NCBI RefSeq assembly: GCF_900618535.1
Contig: NZ_UYJA01000006.1
Span: 124,001 to 188,000 of the forward strand
From: Pseudomonas bubulae
GTDB lineage: Bacteria; Pseudomonadota; Gammaproteobacteria; Pseudomonadales; Pseudomonadaceae
Length of the DNA stretch: 64,000 bases
Reading direction: 5' to 3'
The notes under the pieces were generated by a model. That model was not told the origin of the DNA, searched no databases, and worked only from the letters and a program-made list of their open reading frames with translations. A program made the position numbers and the translations under genes. Below are positions 42,509 through 51,359 of the stretch, in pieces (within the stretch, counting starts at the first letter, position 1; each line of letters begins with the position of its first letter).

Positions 42509-43111
42509 ATGCTCAAGGTTTATGGCGATTACAACTCGGGCAACTGCTACAAGATCAAGCTGATGCTGCATTTGCTGGGGCTTGAGTATCAGTGGTTTGC
42601 CGTGGACATTCTCAAGGGTGAAACCGAGACCCCGGAGTTTCTGGCGAAAAACCCCAACGGTAAAGTGCCGGTGCTGGAGCTGGAAGACGGTACGTGCCTG
42701 TGGGAGTCCAACGCGATTCTCAACTACCTGGCCGACGGCAGCGAGTTTTTGCCGACCGAACCGCGTTTGCGCACGCAAGTGCTGCAATGGCAGTTTTTCG
42801 AGCAGTACAGTCATGAGCCGTATATTGCGGTGGCGCGCTTTATCCAGTTTTACCTGGGGCTACCCGAAGAGCGCCTTGAGGAATACCGCAAGCTGCAAAA
42901 GCGTGGCTACAAGGCGCTGGACGTGATGGAGCAACAGCTCACGCGCACGCCGTATCTGGTGGGTGAGCAATACTCGATCGCCGACGTGACGCTGTATGCC
43001 TATACCCATGTGGCCCATCAGGGCGGGTTTGACCTGAGCGGCTACCCGGGTATTCAGGCGTGGCTGGCGCGGGTGGCCAGCCATCCGCGGCATGTGGGAA
43101 TGCTCGATTGA
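42509..43111 (+). CDS. Glutathione S-transferase family protein
   Basis: A 200-residue GST: thioredoxin-like N-domain (VYGDYNSGNCYKIKLMLHLL, KVPVLELEDGTCLWES with cis-proline and the ES glutathione motif) and a helical C-domain (YLVGEQYSIADVTLYAYTH). Likely cytoplasmic. The substrate is unknown; co-transcription with the aminotransferase suggests a shared role or detoxification. ATG at 42509 follows GAAGGAGGCGCA. Confidence 0.9.
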   Translation: MLKVYGDYNSGNCYKIKLMLHLLGLEYQWFAVDILKGETETPEFLAKNPNGKVPVLELEDGTCLWESNAILNYLADGSEFLPTEPRLRTQVLQWQFFEQYSHEPYIAVARFIQFYLGLPEERLEEYRKLQKRGYKALDVMEQQLTRTPYLVGEQYSIADVTLYAYTHVAHQGGFDLSGYPGIQAWLARVASHPRHVGMLD

Positions 43112-43126
43112 GCAAATCGCCCCTTT

Positions 43127-43155
43127 AAAAAAACCGGCCAAGTGCCGGTTTTTTT
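43127..43155 (+). terminator. Terminator after the GST gene
   Basis: ACCGGC, loop CAAGT, GCCGGT, then seven T; seven A precede the stem, so it may act in both directions. Confidence 0.85.
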
Positions 43156-43201
43156 GTGCGCGCATTCTGTAGCCGCTGACGAGGTCTGAAGGAAACTTCA
43201 A

Positions 43202-43256
43202 CTGTGGGAGCGAGCCTGCTCGCGAAGGTCGTTCGCGAGCAGGCTCGCTCCCACAG
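43202..43256. repeat. REPIN with perfect 25-bp arms
   Basis: Arms 43202-43226 and 43232-43256, 5-nt loop GGTCG, core GAGCGAGCCTGCTCGCGAA. The arm core is the same as in the REPINs flanking the RAYT gene. Confidence 0.9.
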
Positions 43257-43279
43257 AGAGGGTAGACCGGGGGATGGCC

Positions 43280-43651
43280 TTAAACGTTGGCAAAGCGCTG
43301 GTTCAGGTAGTCAATGATCACCTTGGACTCATACATCCAGGTGGTTTTGCCGCCTTCTTCGATGCGCAGGCAAGGCACTTTGATCTTGCCCCCTTGCTCC
43401 AGCAGGGTCTGGCGATCCTGCTCGTTGTTCTTCGCGTCACGCAGGGCCACTGGCACATTCAGGCGGCGCAGGGTGCGGCGCGTTTTTACACAGAAAGGGC
43501 AGGCGTGGAACTGAAACAGGGTCAGGCCCTTGGCAGCCTGGTCGACCTGCGCCTGAGCGGCGGCAGGGCGCTGCTTTTTGCTTGGACGTGTCACGAAATC
43601 GCCAGCGATGATGAGCTGACCCAGGCCTACGCGAAGCGCTTTGATAAACAC
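43280..43651 (-). CDS. Glutaredoxin/GST-N-like protein with CPFC motif
   Basis: A 123-residue protein: about 45 N-terminal residues, including a weakly hydrophobic stretch, precede a thioredoxin-fold domain with LFQFHACPFCVKTRRTL (CPFC active site), KVPCLRIEEG (cis-proline) and a C-terminal helix VIIDYLNQRF. It is similar to glutaredoxin-type or GST-N-terminal proteins common in Pseudomonas. Function probably thiol redox; location uncertain. Confidence 0.85.
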   Translation of the reverse strand: MFIKALRVGLGQLIIAGDFVTRPSKKQRPAAAQAQVDQAAKGLTLFQFHACPFCVKTRRTLRRLNVPVALRDAKNNEQDRQTLLEQGGKIKVPCLRIEEGGKTTWMYESKVIIDYLNQRFANV

Positions 43652-43710
43652 AGTAAAAGCCTCATGGGCAAATTAAGAAGGGACGCAGCTTACCTGAAAT
43701 TGTGCAGGCG

Positions 43711-43741
43711 AAAAAAAACCGGCGATAAACGCCGGTTTTTT
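43711..43741 (-). terminator. Terminator of folE
   Basis: On the minus strand an ACCGGCG/CGCCGGT stem is followed by eight T. It lies 12 nt after the folE stop and may be bidirectional. Confidence 0.85.
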
Positions 43742-43752
43742 CTGTGCCGCAG

Positions 43753-44298
43753 TTACTTGATCAGGCTGAGAAACTCGCTGCGCGTGGCGGCGTTTTCGCG
43801 GAACTCACCCAGCATCACCGAAGTGATCATCGACGAGTTCTGCTTCTCGACACCGCGCATCATCATGCACATGTGCTTGGCCTCGATCACAACGGCCACG
43901 CCCAGGGCGCCGGTGACTTGCATCACGGCGTCGGCGATCTGGCGACTGAGATTTTCCTGGATCTGCAGGCGACGGGCATACATGTCGACAATACGCGCCA
44001 CTTTCGACAGGCCCAGCACTTTGCCGCTCGGAATGTAGGCGACATGGGCCTTGCCGATAAACGGCAGCAGGTGGTGTTCGCACAGCGAGTACAACTCGAT
44101 GTCCTTGACCAGCACCATTTCGCTGTTGTCTGAGCTGAACAAGGCACCGTTGGTGACTTCTTCCAGGGTTTGTTCATAGCCGCGGCAAAGGTACTGCATG
44201 GCCTTGGCGGCACGCTTTGGCGTATCCAGCAGGCCTTCACGGGAAACGTCTTCGCCGAGTTGACCGAGGATCGCGGTGTAGTTTTGTTCCAGGGACAT
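43753..44298 (-). CDS. folE: GTP cyclohydrolase I
   Basis: A 181-residue type I enzyme with the zinc-site signature SLCEHHLLPFIGKAHVAYIP and the C-terminal MMMRGVEKQNSSMITSVMLG. FolE converts GTP to dihydroneopterin triphosphate for folate synthesis. The ATG at 44298 (MSLEQNYTAIL) gives the usual length; an upstream in-frame ATG at 44349 is not needed. Confidence 0.95.
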   Translation of the reverse strand: MSLEQNYTAILGQLGEDVSREGLLDTPKRAAKAMQYLCRGYEQTLEEVTNGALFSSDNSEMVLVKDIELYSLCEHHLLPFIGKAHVAYIPSGKVLGLSKVARIVDMYARRLQIQENLSRQIADAVMQVTGALGVAVVIEAKHMCMMMRGVEKQNSSMITSVMLGEFRENAATRSEFLSLIK

Positions 44299-44375
44299 TA
44301 ATCTACCTGTGGGATTTTTCGCAAAGAGTAAGGGTACGGGGGCTGACACGACGCTGCAAGCGTGATGACACGCTG

Positions 44376-44933
44376 TTACTCGTCACGCCCCTCCATCATG
44401 GTGCGCTTGAGCATCACATAGACCGCGCCGGCGCCGCCATGCCTGGCCTGGCAGGAGCAGAAGCCCAGTACCTGTGAGTGCTGGCGCAGCCAGGTGTTGA
44501 CGTGGCTTTTGATCATCGGGCGCTTGCCGTCCAGACGCACGGCCTTGCCGTGGGTAACGCGCACGCAACGTACTTCAAGGCGCACGGCTTCACCGAGGAA
44601 TTCCCAAAGGGTTTCGCGGGCCTTTTCAACGGTCATGCCGTGCAGGTCAAGGCTGCCTTCAAAGGCGATCTGCCCCAGCTTGAGCTTGCGCATCTGGCTT
44701 TCCTGCACGCCGTCACGGGCCCAGCTCAGCTGGTCCTCGGGGCCAACATCAATCACAAACTGGTCTGACAGGCCGTCGATGATGGTCGCGTTGGTGCGCA
44801 CAATGGCGTTCTGGCGCAACTTGGCCAGCTGCGCACGGTCAGCCTTGGGTTTGCCGGTGTCGGCACGATCATGCTTGATCGGTTTGACACCGCGAATCTC
44901 GTTTTTGAACAGGGAAAAATCGTCGTCTTGCAT
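44376..44933 (-). CDS. Smr-domain endonuclease-like protein
   Basis: A 185-residue protein. After a hydrophilic N-terminus (MQDDDFSLFKNEIRGVKPIK) the C-terminal Smr domain shows SLDLHGMTVEKAR, VRVTHGKAV and HGGAGAVYVMLKR. These match SmrA-type MutS2-derived nucleases rather than MutS2 itself. SmrA proteins cleave DNA or RNA; the related SmrB cuts mRNA at collided ribosomes. ATG at 44933 follows GGAGG. A role in nucleic-acid cleavage is inferred. Confidence 0.87.
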   Translation of the reverse strand: MQDDDFSLFKNEIRGVKPIKHDRADTGKPKADRAQLAKLRQNAIVRTNATIIDGLSDQFVIDVGPEDQLSWARDGVQESQMRKLKLGQIAFEGSLDLHGMTVEKARETLWEFLGEAVRLEVRCVRVTHGKAVRLDGKRPMIKSHVNTWLRQHSQVLGFCSCQARHGGAGAVYVMLKRTMMEGRDE

Positions 44934-44996
44934 GTCAGCCTCCGCGAAGGGCTGCCAGTTTACCCAAGTCGACGACAATCGGGCGGCGGATATGCG

Positions 44997-45317
44997 TCAG
45001 TCGTGTTTTTTCATCAGGTGCGGGGCCATGTTCAGGCCAAATGGCTTGCGCATCAGGCGCCGGCGTCGACGCCACATCCATACCCCTAGCCAGCACACCA
45101 ACAGGCCGGACACCAACACCAGTGTTGCACCTGCGGGGCTGGCATTGAGCTCGCCCAGTGCCGTTGGATGGCCAATCAGGCTGGCGGCACCCGCCAACAG
45201 CAACAGCATGCCAAGCAGTGCCAGCAGCGCTGCAAACATCAGTACCAGGCGCGAGCGCCAGTCGCGATGAGCCTTGGGGCGCAAACGCCGAGCATCAAAA
45301 CCATCGGAGATCTTCAT
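44997..45317 (-). CDS. Small two-helix membrane protein, unknown function
   Basis: A 106-residue protein with two membrane helices (about residues 25-48 and 62-82, LVLMFAALLALLGMLLLLAG and ATLVLVSGLLVCWLGVWMW), then a basic C-terminus with RRRRRLMRKP. The ribosome site AAGGA sits upstream of the ATG. I do not recognise a family. Confidence 0.75.
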   Translation of the reverse strand: MKISDGFDARRLRPKAHRDWRSRLVLMFAALLALLGMLLLLAGAASLIGHPTALGELNASPAGATLVLVSGLLVCWLGVWMWRRRRRLMRKPFGLNMAPHLMKKHD

Positions 45318-45463
45318 TCCGATCTTTCCTTAAAGGGTATCGGCCCTTCGACAGGGACTTCGTCAGGTTGTTCCTGAGTGTAGTGAAATAGGAAAGCGCC
45401 CGCAGGCTGGAGCTGGTCCGGGATGGGCGGTTGCAGGGGCCGCCCGTCAACGTCCGGTTCAGA

Positions 45464-46054
45464 TCAAATCAGGTTTTGGGTCAACGTCAGGGTGGCAAAG
45501 TTGTCGTTCATGATGGCCATTTCGGCTTTTTGCACTTGCTCGGCGCTGATAATGCCGTCCGCGGTCGGCAGGTCGCGGGTGGCGCAGGCGTCTTCCACCA
45601 GGGTGCAGCGCAAGCCGTAGTCCTTGGCCGCACGCACGGTAGTGCTGACGCTGGAGTGGCTCATGAAGCCGCAGACGATCACATCCAGCGAGCCGAGGTT
45701 TTCCAGGGCCTTTTGCAGCCCGGTGTCGTTGAATGCGTTGGGCATGCGCTTCTCGATAATCTGCTCATCACCCTGTGGTTCCAGGCCCTTGATGAAGGCG
45801 CCACGCTCGCCCTGAGGGTCGAACATACCGCCAACGGTGCCCAGGTGACGGATATGGATGACCGGGCGCTTTGCCTTGCGGGCAGCTTCAAGCAGACGGG
45901 CAATGTTGGCGGTGGCCGCGTCCATGCCGGAAAGGGCCAATGGCCCGCTCAAGTACTCATTTTGCGCATCGATGATCAGCAGGCTGGCGTTGCTCAGATT
46001 GGCTGCGGCATAGCCACGTCCTGTGAGTTGAAACATCGTCTTTAAAGCGGGCAT
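45464..46054 (-). CDS. Isochorismatase-like (cysteine hydrolase family) protein with Ser at the expected Cys
   Basis: A 196-residue isochorismatase-fold protein: LLIIDAQNEY (Asp of the triad), IIEKRMPNAF (Lys) and DVIVCGFMSHSSVSTTVRAA. In active members the last segment usually has Cys just before V (THMCV or similar); here that place is Ser (HSSV). A Cys occurs three residues ahead of MSH but not in the normal nucleophile spot. The start is ATG at 46054, after AAAGGAG; an upstream reading to 46192 is unlikely. Substrate unknown. Confidence 0.82.
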   Translation of the reverse strand: MPALKTMFQLTGRGYAAANLSNASLLIIDAQNEYLSGPLALSGMDAATANIARLLEAARKAKRPVIHIRHLGTVGGMFDPQGERGAFIKGLEPQGDEQIIEKRMPNAFNDTGLQKALENLGSLDVIVCGFMSHSSVSTTVRAAKDYGLRCTLVEDACATRDLPTADGIISAEQVQKAEMAIMNDNFATLTLTQNLI

Positions 46055-46327
46055 TCGGGGGCTCCTTTGAATGGGGCTTTTGCGACATTCTCCACTGGCG
46101 GAGCGTTTATGTGAATGACTAGTCGTGCAGGCCTTGTGGTTGCTGGCCTGTAGCGATGTCAAGCAAATATGTTGTAGCCATAAAATGTACAAAATGGAGC
46201 GATTTCAGTTTTTTATTGTACACGGTCTTACTTTTTGAAACGCCGTCACGTGTAGTCGTCCGGCTCACCTTTGGCGCGTTGGAGTTTGGCTGTTAGAATC
46301 GCCAATCGATTTTGAGGAGTAAGACCA

Positions 46328-47236
46328 TTGATCACTTCCCGCCTGCGCACTTTGCGCGACCATATTCGCTGGGCCGTTAGCCACTTTCATGGGGAAGAGT
46401 TGTTCTTTGGTCATGGTACCGACAATGCCTGGGACGAAGCCCGTCAATTGGTGTTGGGTGCGCTGAACCTGCCGTGGGAAATTGCCGATAGTTATCTCGA
46501 CTGCCGCCTTGAAGACGATGAGCTGGTGAACCTGCAGCATCTGCTCAAGCGCCGTATCGAAGAACGCGTGCCCACGGCCTATCTGTTGGGTGAGGCCTGG
46601 TTCTGCGGCATGTCGTTTATCGTTGATGAGCGCGTGCTGATCCCGCGTTCGCCGATTGGCGAGTTGATCGAAAAACGTTTTGAGCCGTGGCTGGCTGCCG
46701 AGCCCGCGCGCATTCTTGACCTGTGTACCGGTTCGGGCTGTATCGGCATTGCCTGTGCCTATGAGTTCCAGAGCGCTGAAGTGGTGCTGGCCGACCTGTC
46801 CTTCGAGGCCCTTGAAGTGGCCAACCAGAACATCGAGCGCCACGGTGTCGACGCACGGGTTTACACCGTGCAGGGCGACGGCTTTGATGGCTTGCCGGGG
46901 CAGCGTTTCGACCTGATTGTGTCCAACCCGCCGTATGTGGATGCCGAAGATTTCGCCGACATGCCGGCCGAGTATCAGCACGAGCCGGAATTGGGGCTGG
47001 CCTGCGGTGACGACGGCCTGAACCTGGTACGCCGGATGCTGGCCGAAGCGGCTGATCATCTGACCGAAAAAGGCTTGCTGATCGTTGAGGTAGGCAACAG
47101 CCAGATACACGTTGAGTCGCTGTACCCGGAAGTCGACTTCGCCTGGCTTGATTTTGAGCGCGGGGGGCACGGTGTATTCATGTTGACCGCCGAACAGTGC
47201 CGTGCCCATCAGGGGCTGTTTGCTTCTCGAATCTGA
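46328..47236 (+). CDS. prmB: Ribosomal protein L3 glutamine N5-methyltransferase
   Basis: A 302-residue SAM methyltransferase. It has an N-terminal helical domain, the SAM motif ILDLCTGSGCIGIACAY and the catalytic NPPY loop (LIVSNPPYVDAEDF). PrmB methylates a glutamine in ribosomal protein L3 during 50S assembly. The start is TTG at 46328, preceded by GAGGAG; it agrees with the family N-terminus MITSRLRTLRDHI. The PrmB-type WFCG (EAWFCGMSF) segment separates it from release-factor PrmC. Confidence 0.95.
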   Translation: MITSRLRTLRDHIRWAVSHFHGEELFFGHGTDNAWDEARQLVLGALNLPWEIADSYLDCRLEDDELVNLQHLLKRRIEERVPTAYLLGEAWFCGMSFIVDERVLIPRSPIGELIEKRFEPWLAAEPARILDLCTGSGCIGIACAYEFQSAEVVLADLSFEALEVANQNIERHGVDARVYTVQGDGFDGLPGQRFDLIVSNPPYVDAEDFADMPAEYQHEPELGLACGDDGLNLVRRMLAEAADHLTEKGLLIVEVGNSQIHVESLYPEVDFAWLDFERGGHGVFMLTAEQCRAHQGLFASRI

Positions 47237-47403
47237 TCAGGCAAGAGCATTACAAACGCTGCAATACCTCTTCGCTTTTTGTTCGTCCGCAACTCGATAC
47301 ATTCGACAACGGCTGGGCATCAAGCGAAGCGGTTTTGGCACGCATCTCCCTGAAGTGGCTGCCTGCTTGATGCCCGTATTGGTTTGTATACGAGGATCAA
47401 AGC

Positions 47404-49284
47404 ATGACACAAGCGTCCCGGTTTCCTTTGGCTCCCAGCGACACTGATCTCGACACGCGCGCCCGATGCCTCCTTGAGGGCTTGACCCTGCGCGAAAAAA
47501 TCGGGCAGAAGTTGCTCGTGGCCTTTCGTTATTGGTGTCCTGACGACCAGCCAGCGTGCACCCTGAGTACCACCCGGTTCAATTCCGCCATGGGCGATGC
47601 CCTGCGTAACAACGCCATTGGCGGGGTGATTTTGTTTGGTAACAATTTGAGTTCGCTTGAGCAGGGCAGAACCCTTCTGGATGATCTGCGCGCTGTGCCC
47701 CCGGTCGCGGGTGAACTCGGCCTGTTGCTGGGGGTGGACGAGGAGGGGGGGTCAGTGTTTCGCCTGCCGCGCAGGGCGGCCACGGTTTTCCCGGGCAACA
47801 TGGCATTGGCTGCGGCCTGGCACGGCGGTGGTGACGAGCGGATGGCTTATGACCAGGGTGTGGTGTTGGCCGCCGAGATTGCGGCTCTGGGGTTTAACTT
47901 GAATTTTGCCCCGGTGGTGGACGTCAACAGCAACCCGTTCAACCCCGTCATCAATGTGCGCGCTTTTGGTGATGATGTACGCACGGTTAGCCTGTTGGCC
48001 CGACGCATGATGCAAGGTATGGCTGCACAGGGCGTGATCGCGGCGTACAAGCATTTCCCGGGGCATGGGGATACGGAAACGGACTCGCATATCGGGCTGC
48101 CGGTGGTGAACAAGTCCCGTGAAGATGCCTGGGCAATTGATCTGGCGCCCTATCGTTTGGCCATTGAAGCGGGTGAAGCGCCAGAAATGGTCATGACCGC
48201 CCATATTCAATATCCTGCGCTCGATAGCACCCTGGTTCAGACGCGCACCGGTGAACCGATTATTGCACCTGCGACCATGTCGCGGAAAATTCAGCACAAT
48301 ATTCTACGGGGTGAGCTTGGCTTTCAGGGCGTGAGCATCACGGATGCGATGGATATGAAGGCCATTGCCGGTTTTTTCGGTCAGGCCGACGCCGTGATAA
48401 AGGCTTTTCAGGCGGATGTGGATATCGCCCTGATGCCCATTGAATTTCGTACCGCTCGCCAGGCCGGGCTCCTGTCCGGGTTGGTTGATCAGGTGGTAGC
48501 GGCTGTCGAGGCGGGCGATATTGATCGACAGGAACTGGATCAGTCGGTATTGCGGATTGTGCGAATGAAGTTGCGCAACGGGATTACCGCCGAGCAGGGC
48601 GCCAGGCCTCGACCTGAGTTGAATATAATTGGCAGCCCGGCACATCGTGCGCTCGAGCAACGTATTACCGCGCAATCCATTACATTGATTCGTAATCAGT
48701 GCGCCGCGTTGCCTCTGAAGAACCAGTGCGCGCGGATCTTGATCCTGACCCCGAGGAATGAGCAGGCCGAAGCCTTGCGCCGCAGGTTCGAGGAGGCCGG
48801 CTATCCTGCGCTCCTGTTGACAGGCAAGGCGCTGAGAGGCGTTGGCTGGGTTGAGATAAAGCGGGCGATCAACGCCGCAGAAACGGTGATTCTCGGTACC
48901 TCTTCAATCGGTGTCAGTGCTGTCGTGCGAAATGCGCATGCCGATCAGTTGTTGTCAGGAGCAACCGTGCAGAGCAGTTTGCAATGGCTGCGCTGTGCCA
49001 TGGAATACGCCACGTCCCGCGGCAAGCTGGCTATTCATCTGACGATGAACTCGCCCTACGATGTGGTGGAATTTGACGATATCGCCGGCGCCACATTGGC
49101 GACCTACTCGTCCAGGGGGTATGACCGAGGTCTGCTGGGGCCAGCCTTGCCGGCTGCTGTGGATGTCATGCTGGGGCGGAGCGTCCCCGTGGGGCGTTTG
49201 CCGGTTGATATTTTTGCCCTGGCCGATGGCAGCCAGCCGGGGGCGTTGCGCTACCCCAGGGGAACAGGTCTTGGCTATCCGTAA
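47404..49284 (+). CDS. Glycoside hydrolase family 3 (NagZ-like) protein
   Basis: A 626-residue GH3 enzyme. The TIM barrel has the NagZ dyad loop KHFPGHGDTETDSH (about residues 219-232) and the nucleophile region SITDAMDMKAI. From about residue 430 a second GH3 alpha/beta domain is present (RILILTPRNEQAEALRRR), so it is larger than the single-domain cytoplasmic NagZ of Gram-negatives and resembles two-domain GH3 beta-N-acetylglucosaminidases such as those of Bacillus. No signal peptide is seen. Start ATG at 47404 follows GAGGATCAAAGC. Its position between prmB and aroC suggests an insertion (inference). Confidence 0.9.
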   Translation: MTQASRFPLAPSDTDLDTRARCLLEGLTLREKIGQKLLVAFRYWCPDDQPACTLSTTRFNSAMGDALRNNAIGGVILFGNNLSSLEQGRTLLDDLRAVPPVAGELGLLLGVDEEGGSVFRLPRRAATVFPGNMALAAAWHGGGDERMAYDQGVVLAAEIAALGFNLNFAPVVDVNSNPFNPVINVRAFGDDVRTVSLLARRMMQGMAAQGVIAAYKHFPGHGDTETDSHIGLPVVNKSREDAWAIDLAPYRLAIEAGEAPEMVMTAHIQYPALDSTLVQTRTGEPIIAPATMSRKIQHNILRGELGFQGVSITDAMDMKAIAGFFGQADAVIKAFQADVDIALMPIEFRTARQAGLLSGLVDQVVAAVEAGDIDRQELDQSVLRIVRMKLRNGITAEQGARPRPELNIIGSPAHRALEQRITAQSITLIRNQCAALPLKNQCARILILTPRNEQAEALRRRFEEAGYPALLLTGKALRGVGWVEIKRAINAAETVILGTSSIGVSAVVRNAHADQLLSGATVQSSLQWLRCAMEYATSRGKLAIHLTMNSPYDVVEFDDIAGATLATYSSRGYDRGLLGPALPAAVDVMLGRSVPVGRLPVDIFALADGSQPGALRYPRGTGLGYP

Positions 49285-49317
49285 CCCATAGTGACCCTGT
49301 GCAGCGGGTGGGTACCA

Positions 49318-50109
49318 TCAGCGGTGCGTCGCAATCCAGATCAACAACCCTGCCTGGAACACCGAAAAGGCTACCAGGCAGGTGATGGTAAAGCGCAGGC
49401 CCATTTCTTCGCGCTGGTACCTGCCGAGTTTTTCTTCTTTTTCCCGCAGTTTTACCTCTTGTTCCTGCAAGTTCTGTTCGGCTTGCTGGAGCATTTGCGC
49501 AGTCTCAAGAATGTCGAGGAACTGAAGCTTTTCGCCATTCCAGCTGTCCAGCAACTCGCCCACTTGCACGTCTTCGATCCGTGCCTTGAGAAACTGGGCG
49601 TCGGCATACACCACATCAAAGCCCTGTACCCGCAAAACATGATCGCGGCGCAGGCGGCTGTCTTCATTCAGGGCGTCCCGGCTGGCCAGGTCGGTGCCGT
49701 CAACGCGGTAGTGCGACCATTTTTTCTGCGCCCACAACGCGGCCTGAGCCAGCAGAAAACGGCCGATCCCGCGGTTCGCCGGTTCAACTTGCAAACCGCG
49801 CTCAGGGCTGAAACGCACGCGGTGGGTGCTATGGTCGACCCACAGGTCAAGCTGGTTCTGTTCGCTGCGCACGCGCTGGCCCGGCAGGGTGATGGTCATG
49901 CGCAGCAGGCTGAGGTCTTTGCTGTGGCGTGTGGCGTGGCCAAACTGCACAAAGCGTAACGGCCGTGCCCCGGTGTTGCGGTCAGTGGGCAGGGGGGCGA
50001 GGCGCAGCATGCGCAAATGCTCGGGCTGCACATCGGCCCAAGGCAGCGGCGGGGCCTCGGGCACTTCCGGTGCCTCGGGCCCGGCGGGTTGTGTTGGGGT
50101 GTCGCTCAT
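49318..50109 (-). CDS. Coiled-coil C-terminal membrane-anchored protein, unknown function
   Basis: A 263-residue protein. The N-terminus is proline and acidic rich (QPAGPEAPEVPEAPPLP). A central domain with GRFLLAQAALWAQKKW and RRDHVLRVQGFDVVYAD has a GNAT-like look that I cannot confirm. Residues 190-235 form a heptad-rich coiled coil (QMLQQAEQNLQEQEVKLREK), and the last 25 residues are one membrane helix. No recognised family. It converges with the GH3 gene and is followed on its own strand by nothing. Confidence 0.75.
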   Translation of the reverse strand: MSDTPTQPAGPEAPEVPEAPPLPWADVQPEHLRMLRLAPLPTDRNTGARPLRFVQFGHATRHSKDLSLLRMTITLPGQRVRSEQNQLDLWVDHSTHRVRFSPERGLQVEPANRGIGRFLLAQAALWAQKKWSHYRVDGTDLASRDALNEDSRLRRDHVLRVQGFDVVYADAQFLKARIEDVQVGELLDSWNGEKLQFLDILETAQMLQQAEQNLQEQEVKLREKEEKLGRYQREEMGLRFTITCLVAFSVFQAGLLIWIATHR

Positions 50110-50162
50110 AACGGCTCGATCCTGTGCTGGATGTCAGCCAAGCAAAGACGGCCGACACCGGT

Positions 50163-51167
50163 TTATCGGCCGTTGTGCGCAGTACTGTAGGGCTGGCCCG
50201 CATTGACTTTCGTGATAAAGCGCACAGTTCGGTCGCCCAGTTCGCCTGCCAGACGCTGATTGGGGTCGTTATAGGACTGCACCTGGCGCTTCATGTCCAT
50301 TGGCACGATGCGCATTACGTGGTTCATGCCATTGATCAGTGTCAGTACGGCATCGGGCTTGGCGGCCTTGAGCAGGCGGGCATCCTTGACCTCTACCTGA
50401 ATGTCGTGGGTGCCCTGAATGATCATGGCCGGCATTTTCAGTGCGGCGAAAGCGGCTGCCGGGTCATGGCGCAGCAGGCTGGTCATGTACGGCTGCACGC
50501 TGGGGCGGAAGATCACTTGCAGATCCTTGGGCACCTTGTCGTCGGTCTTGCCGGCTTCCAGGCTGCTGATCAGCTCAAAACTGCGCTTGAGCAGGGCAGG
50601 TGGCAGGTGATTGCGTTGCAGTTGCTCGCGCAACAGCACGCCCACCGGGCGCCCTGTACCGGCAATCGAAACCACGCCGGCAGCACCGATTTGTGGGGCT
50701 GCCAGGCTGGCGATCATTGCGCCTTCACTGTGCCCGAGTACAAACACCTTGCCAAAGCGCGGGTCGCTTTTGAGTTTCTCGCCCCAGGCCACGGCGTCGG
50801 ACACATACTGATCGAAGTTGAGCTTTTGCTCGTCAGGCCCGGCAGGCTGGCTCTGGGCGATGCCGCGTTTGTCGAAGCGGACGCTGGCAATATTGCTCTG
50901 GGCCAGGCGCCAGGCCAGTTTTTTCAGGGCGTCATTGCGCCCGCCGATAGGGTTGTTGCCGTCGCGGTCAGTCGGGCCGGAACCGGCAATAATCAGCACC
51001 ACGGGTACGGGCTTGTCGCTCTTGGGCAAAACCAGCGAGCCATACAACGTGCCGGAGCCGGTATCGAGCTCAATGGGCCGCAGCAAGACATTGGAGGGCG
51101 GGGCCGCCAGGGCCTGGGTGCCAAAGCCAAACAGGGTCAGTGCTAATAAAAGTATTCGCAGCATCAT
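50163..51167 (-). CDS. Secreted alpha/beta hydrolase
   Basis: A 334-residue alpha/beta hydrolase with a signal peptide (MMLRILLLALTLFGFGTQAL, cut near ALA-AP). It has PVPVVLIIAGSGPTDRDGNN as the oxyanion region, the nucleophile elbow LGHSEGA, acid in THDIQVE and His in GMNHVMR. Such proteins act in the periplasm on unknown esters or peptides. ATG at 51167 or 51164 are both usable; divergent from aroC. Confidence 0.87.
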   Translation of the reverse strand: MMLRILLLALTLFGFGTQALAAPPSNVLLRPIELDTGSGTLYGSLVLPKSDKPVPVVLIIAGSGPTDRDGNNPIGGRNDALKKLAWRLAQSNIASVRFDKRGIAQSQPAGPDEQKLNFDQYVSDAVAWGEKLKSDPRFGKVFVLGHSEGAMIASLAAPQIGAAGVVSIAGTGRPVGVLLREQLQRNHLPPALLKRSFELISSLEAGKTDDKVPKDLQVIFRPSVQPYMTSLLRHDPAAAFAALKMPAMIIQGTHDIQVEVKDARLLKAAKPDAVLTLINGMNHVMRIVPMDMKRQVQSYNDPNQRLAGELGDRTVRFITKVNAGQPYSTAHNGR

Positions 51168-51359
51168 AGCGCCATCATTGTCTAGTGTGCCGGTTGGACA
51201 AACCCGGATGAGTAAGGTTCGAGGATGAACTACAGAGGTAGCCTGCGTATACTGGCGCTTTTGGTTATCTGGGATCTGTTCAACATCTGTTGTGTTGCAA
51301 CAAGACTTGAACTGATCCCGGGCTGAACTTTATCGGCTGATTTTCGCGGAGCGCCCTGC

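Noticed and set aside
47384..47393. TTGTATACGA resembling the purine palindrome just before the GH3 gene
   Set aside because: It has one mismatch, lies only 11 nt from the start codon near the ribosome site, and the gene has no purine link; probably chance.
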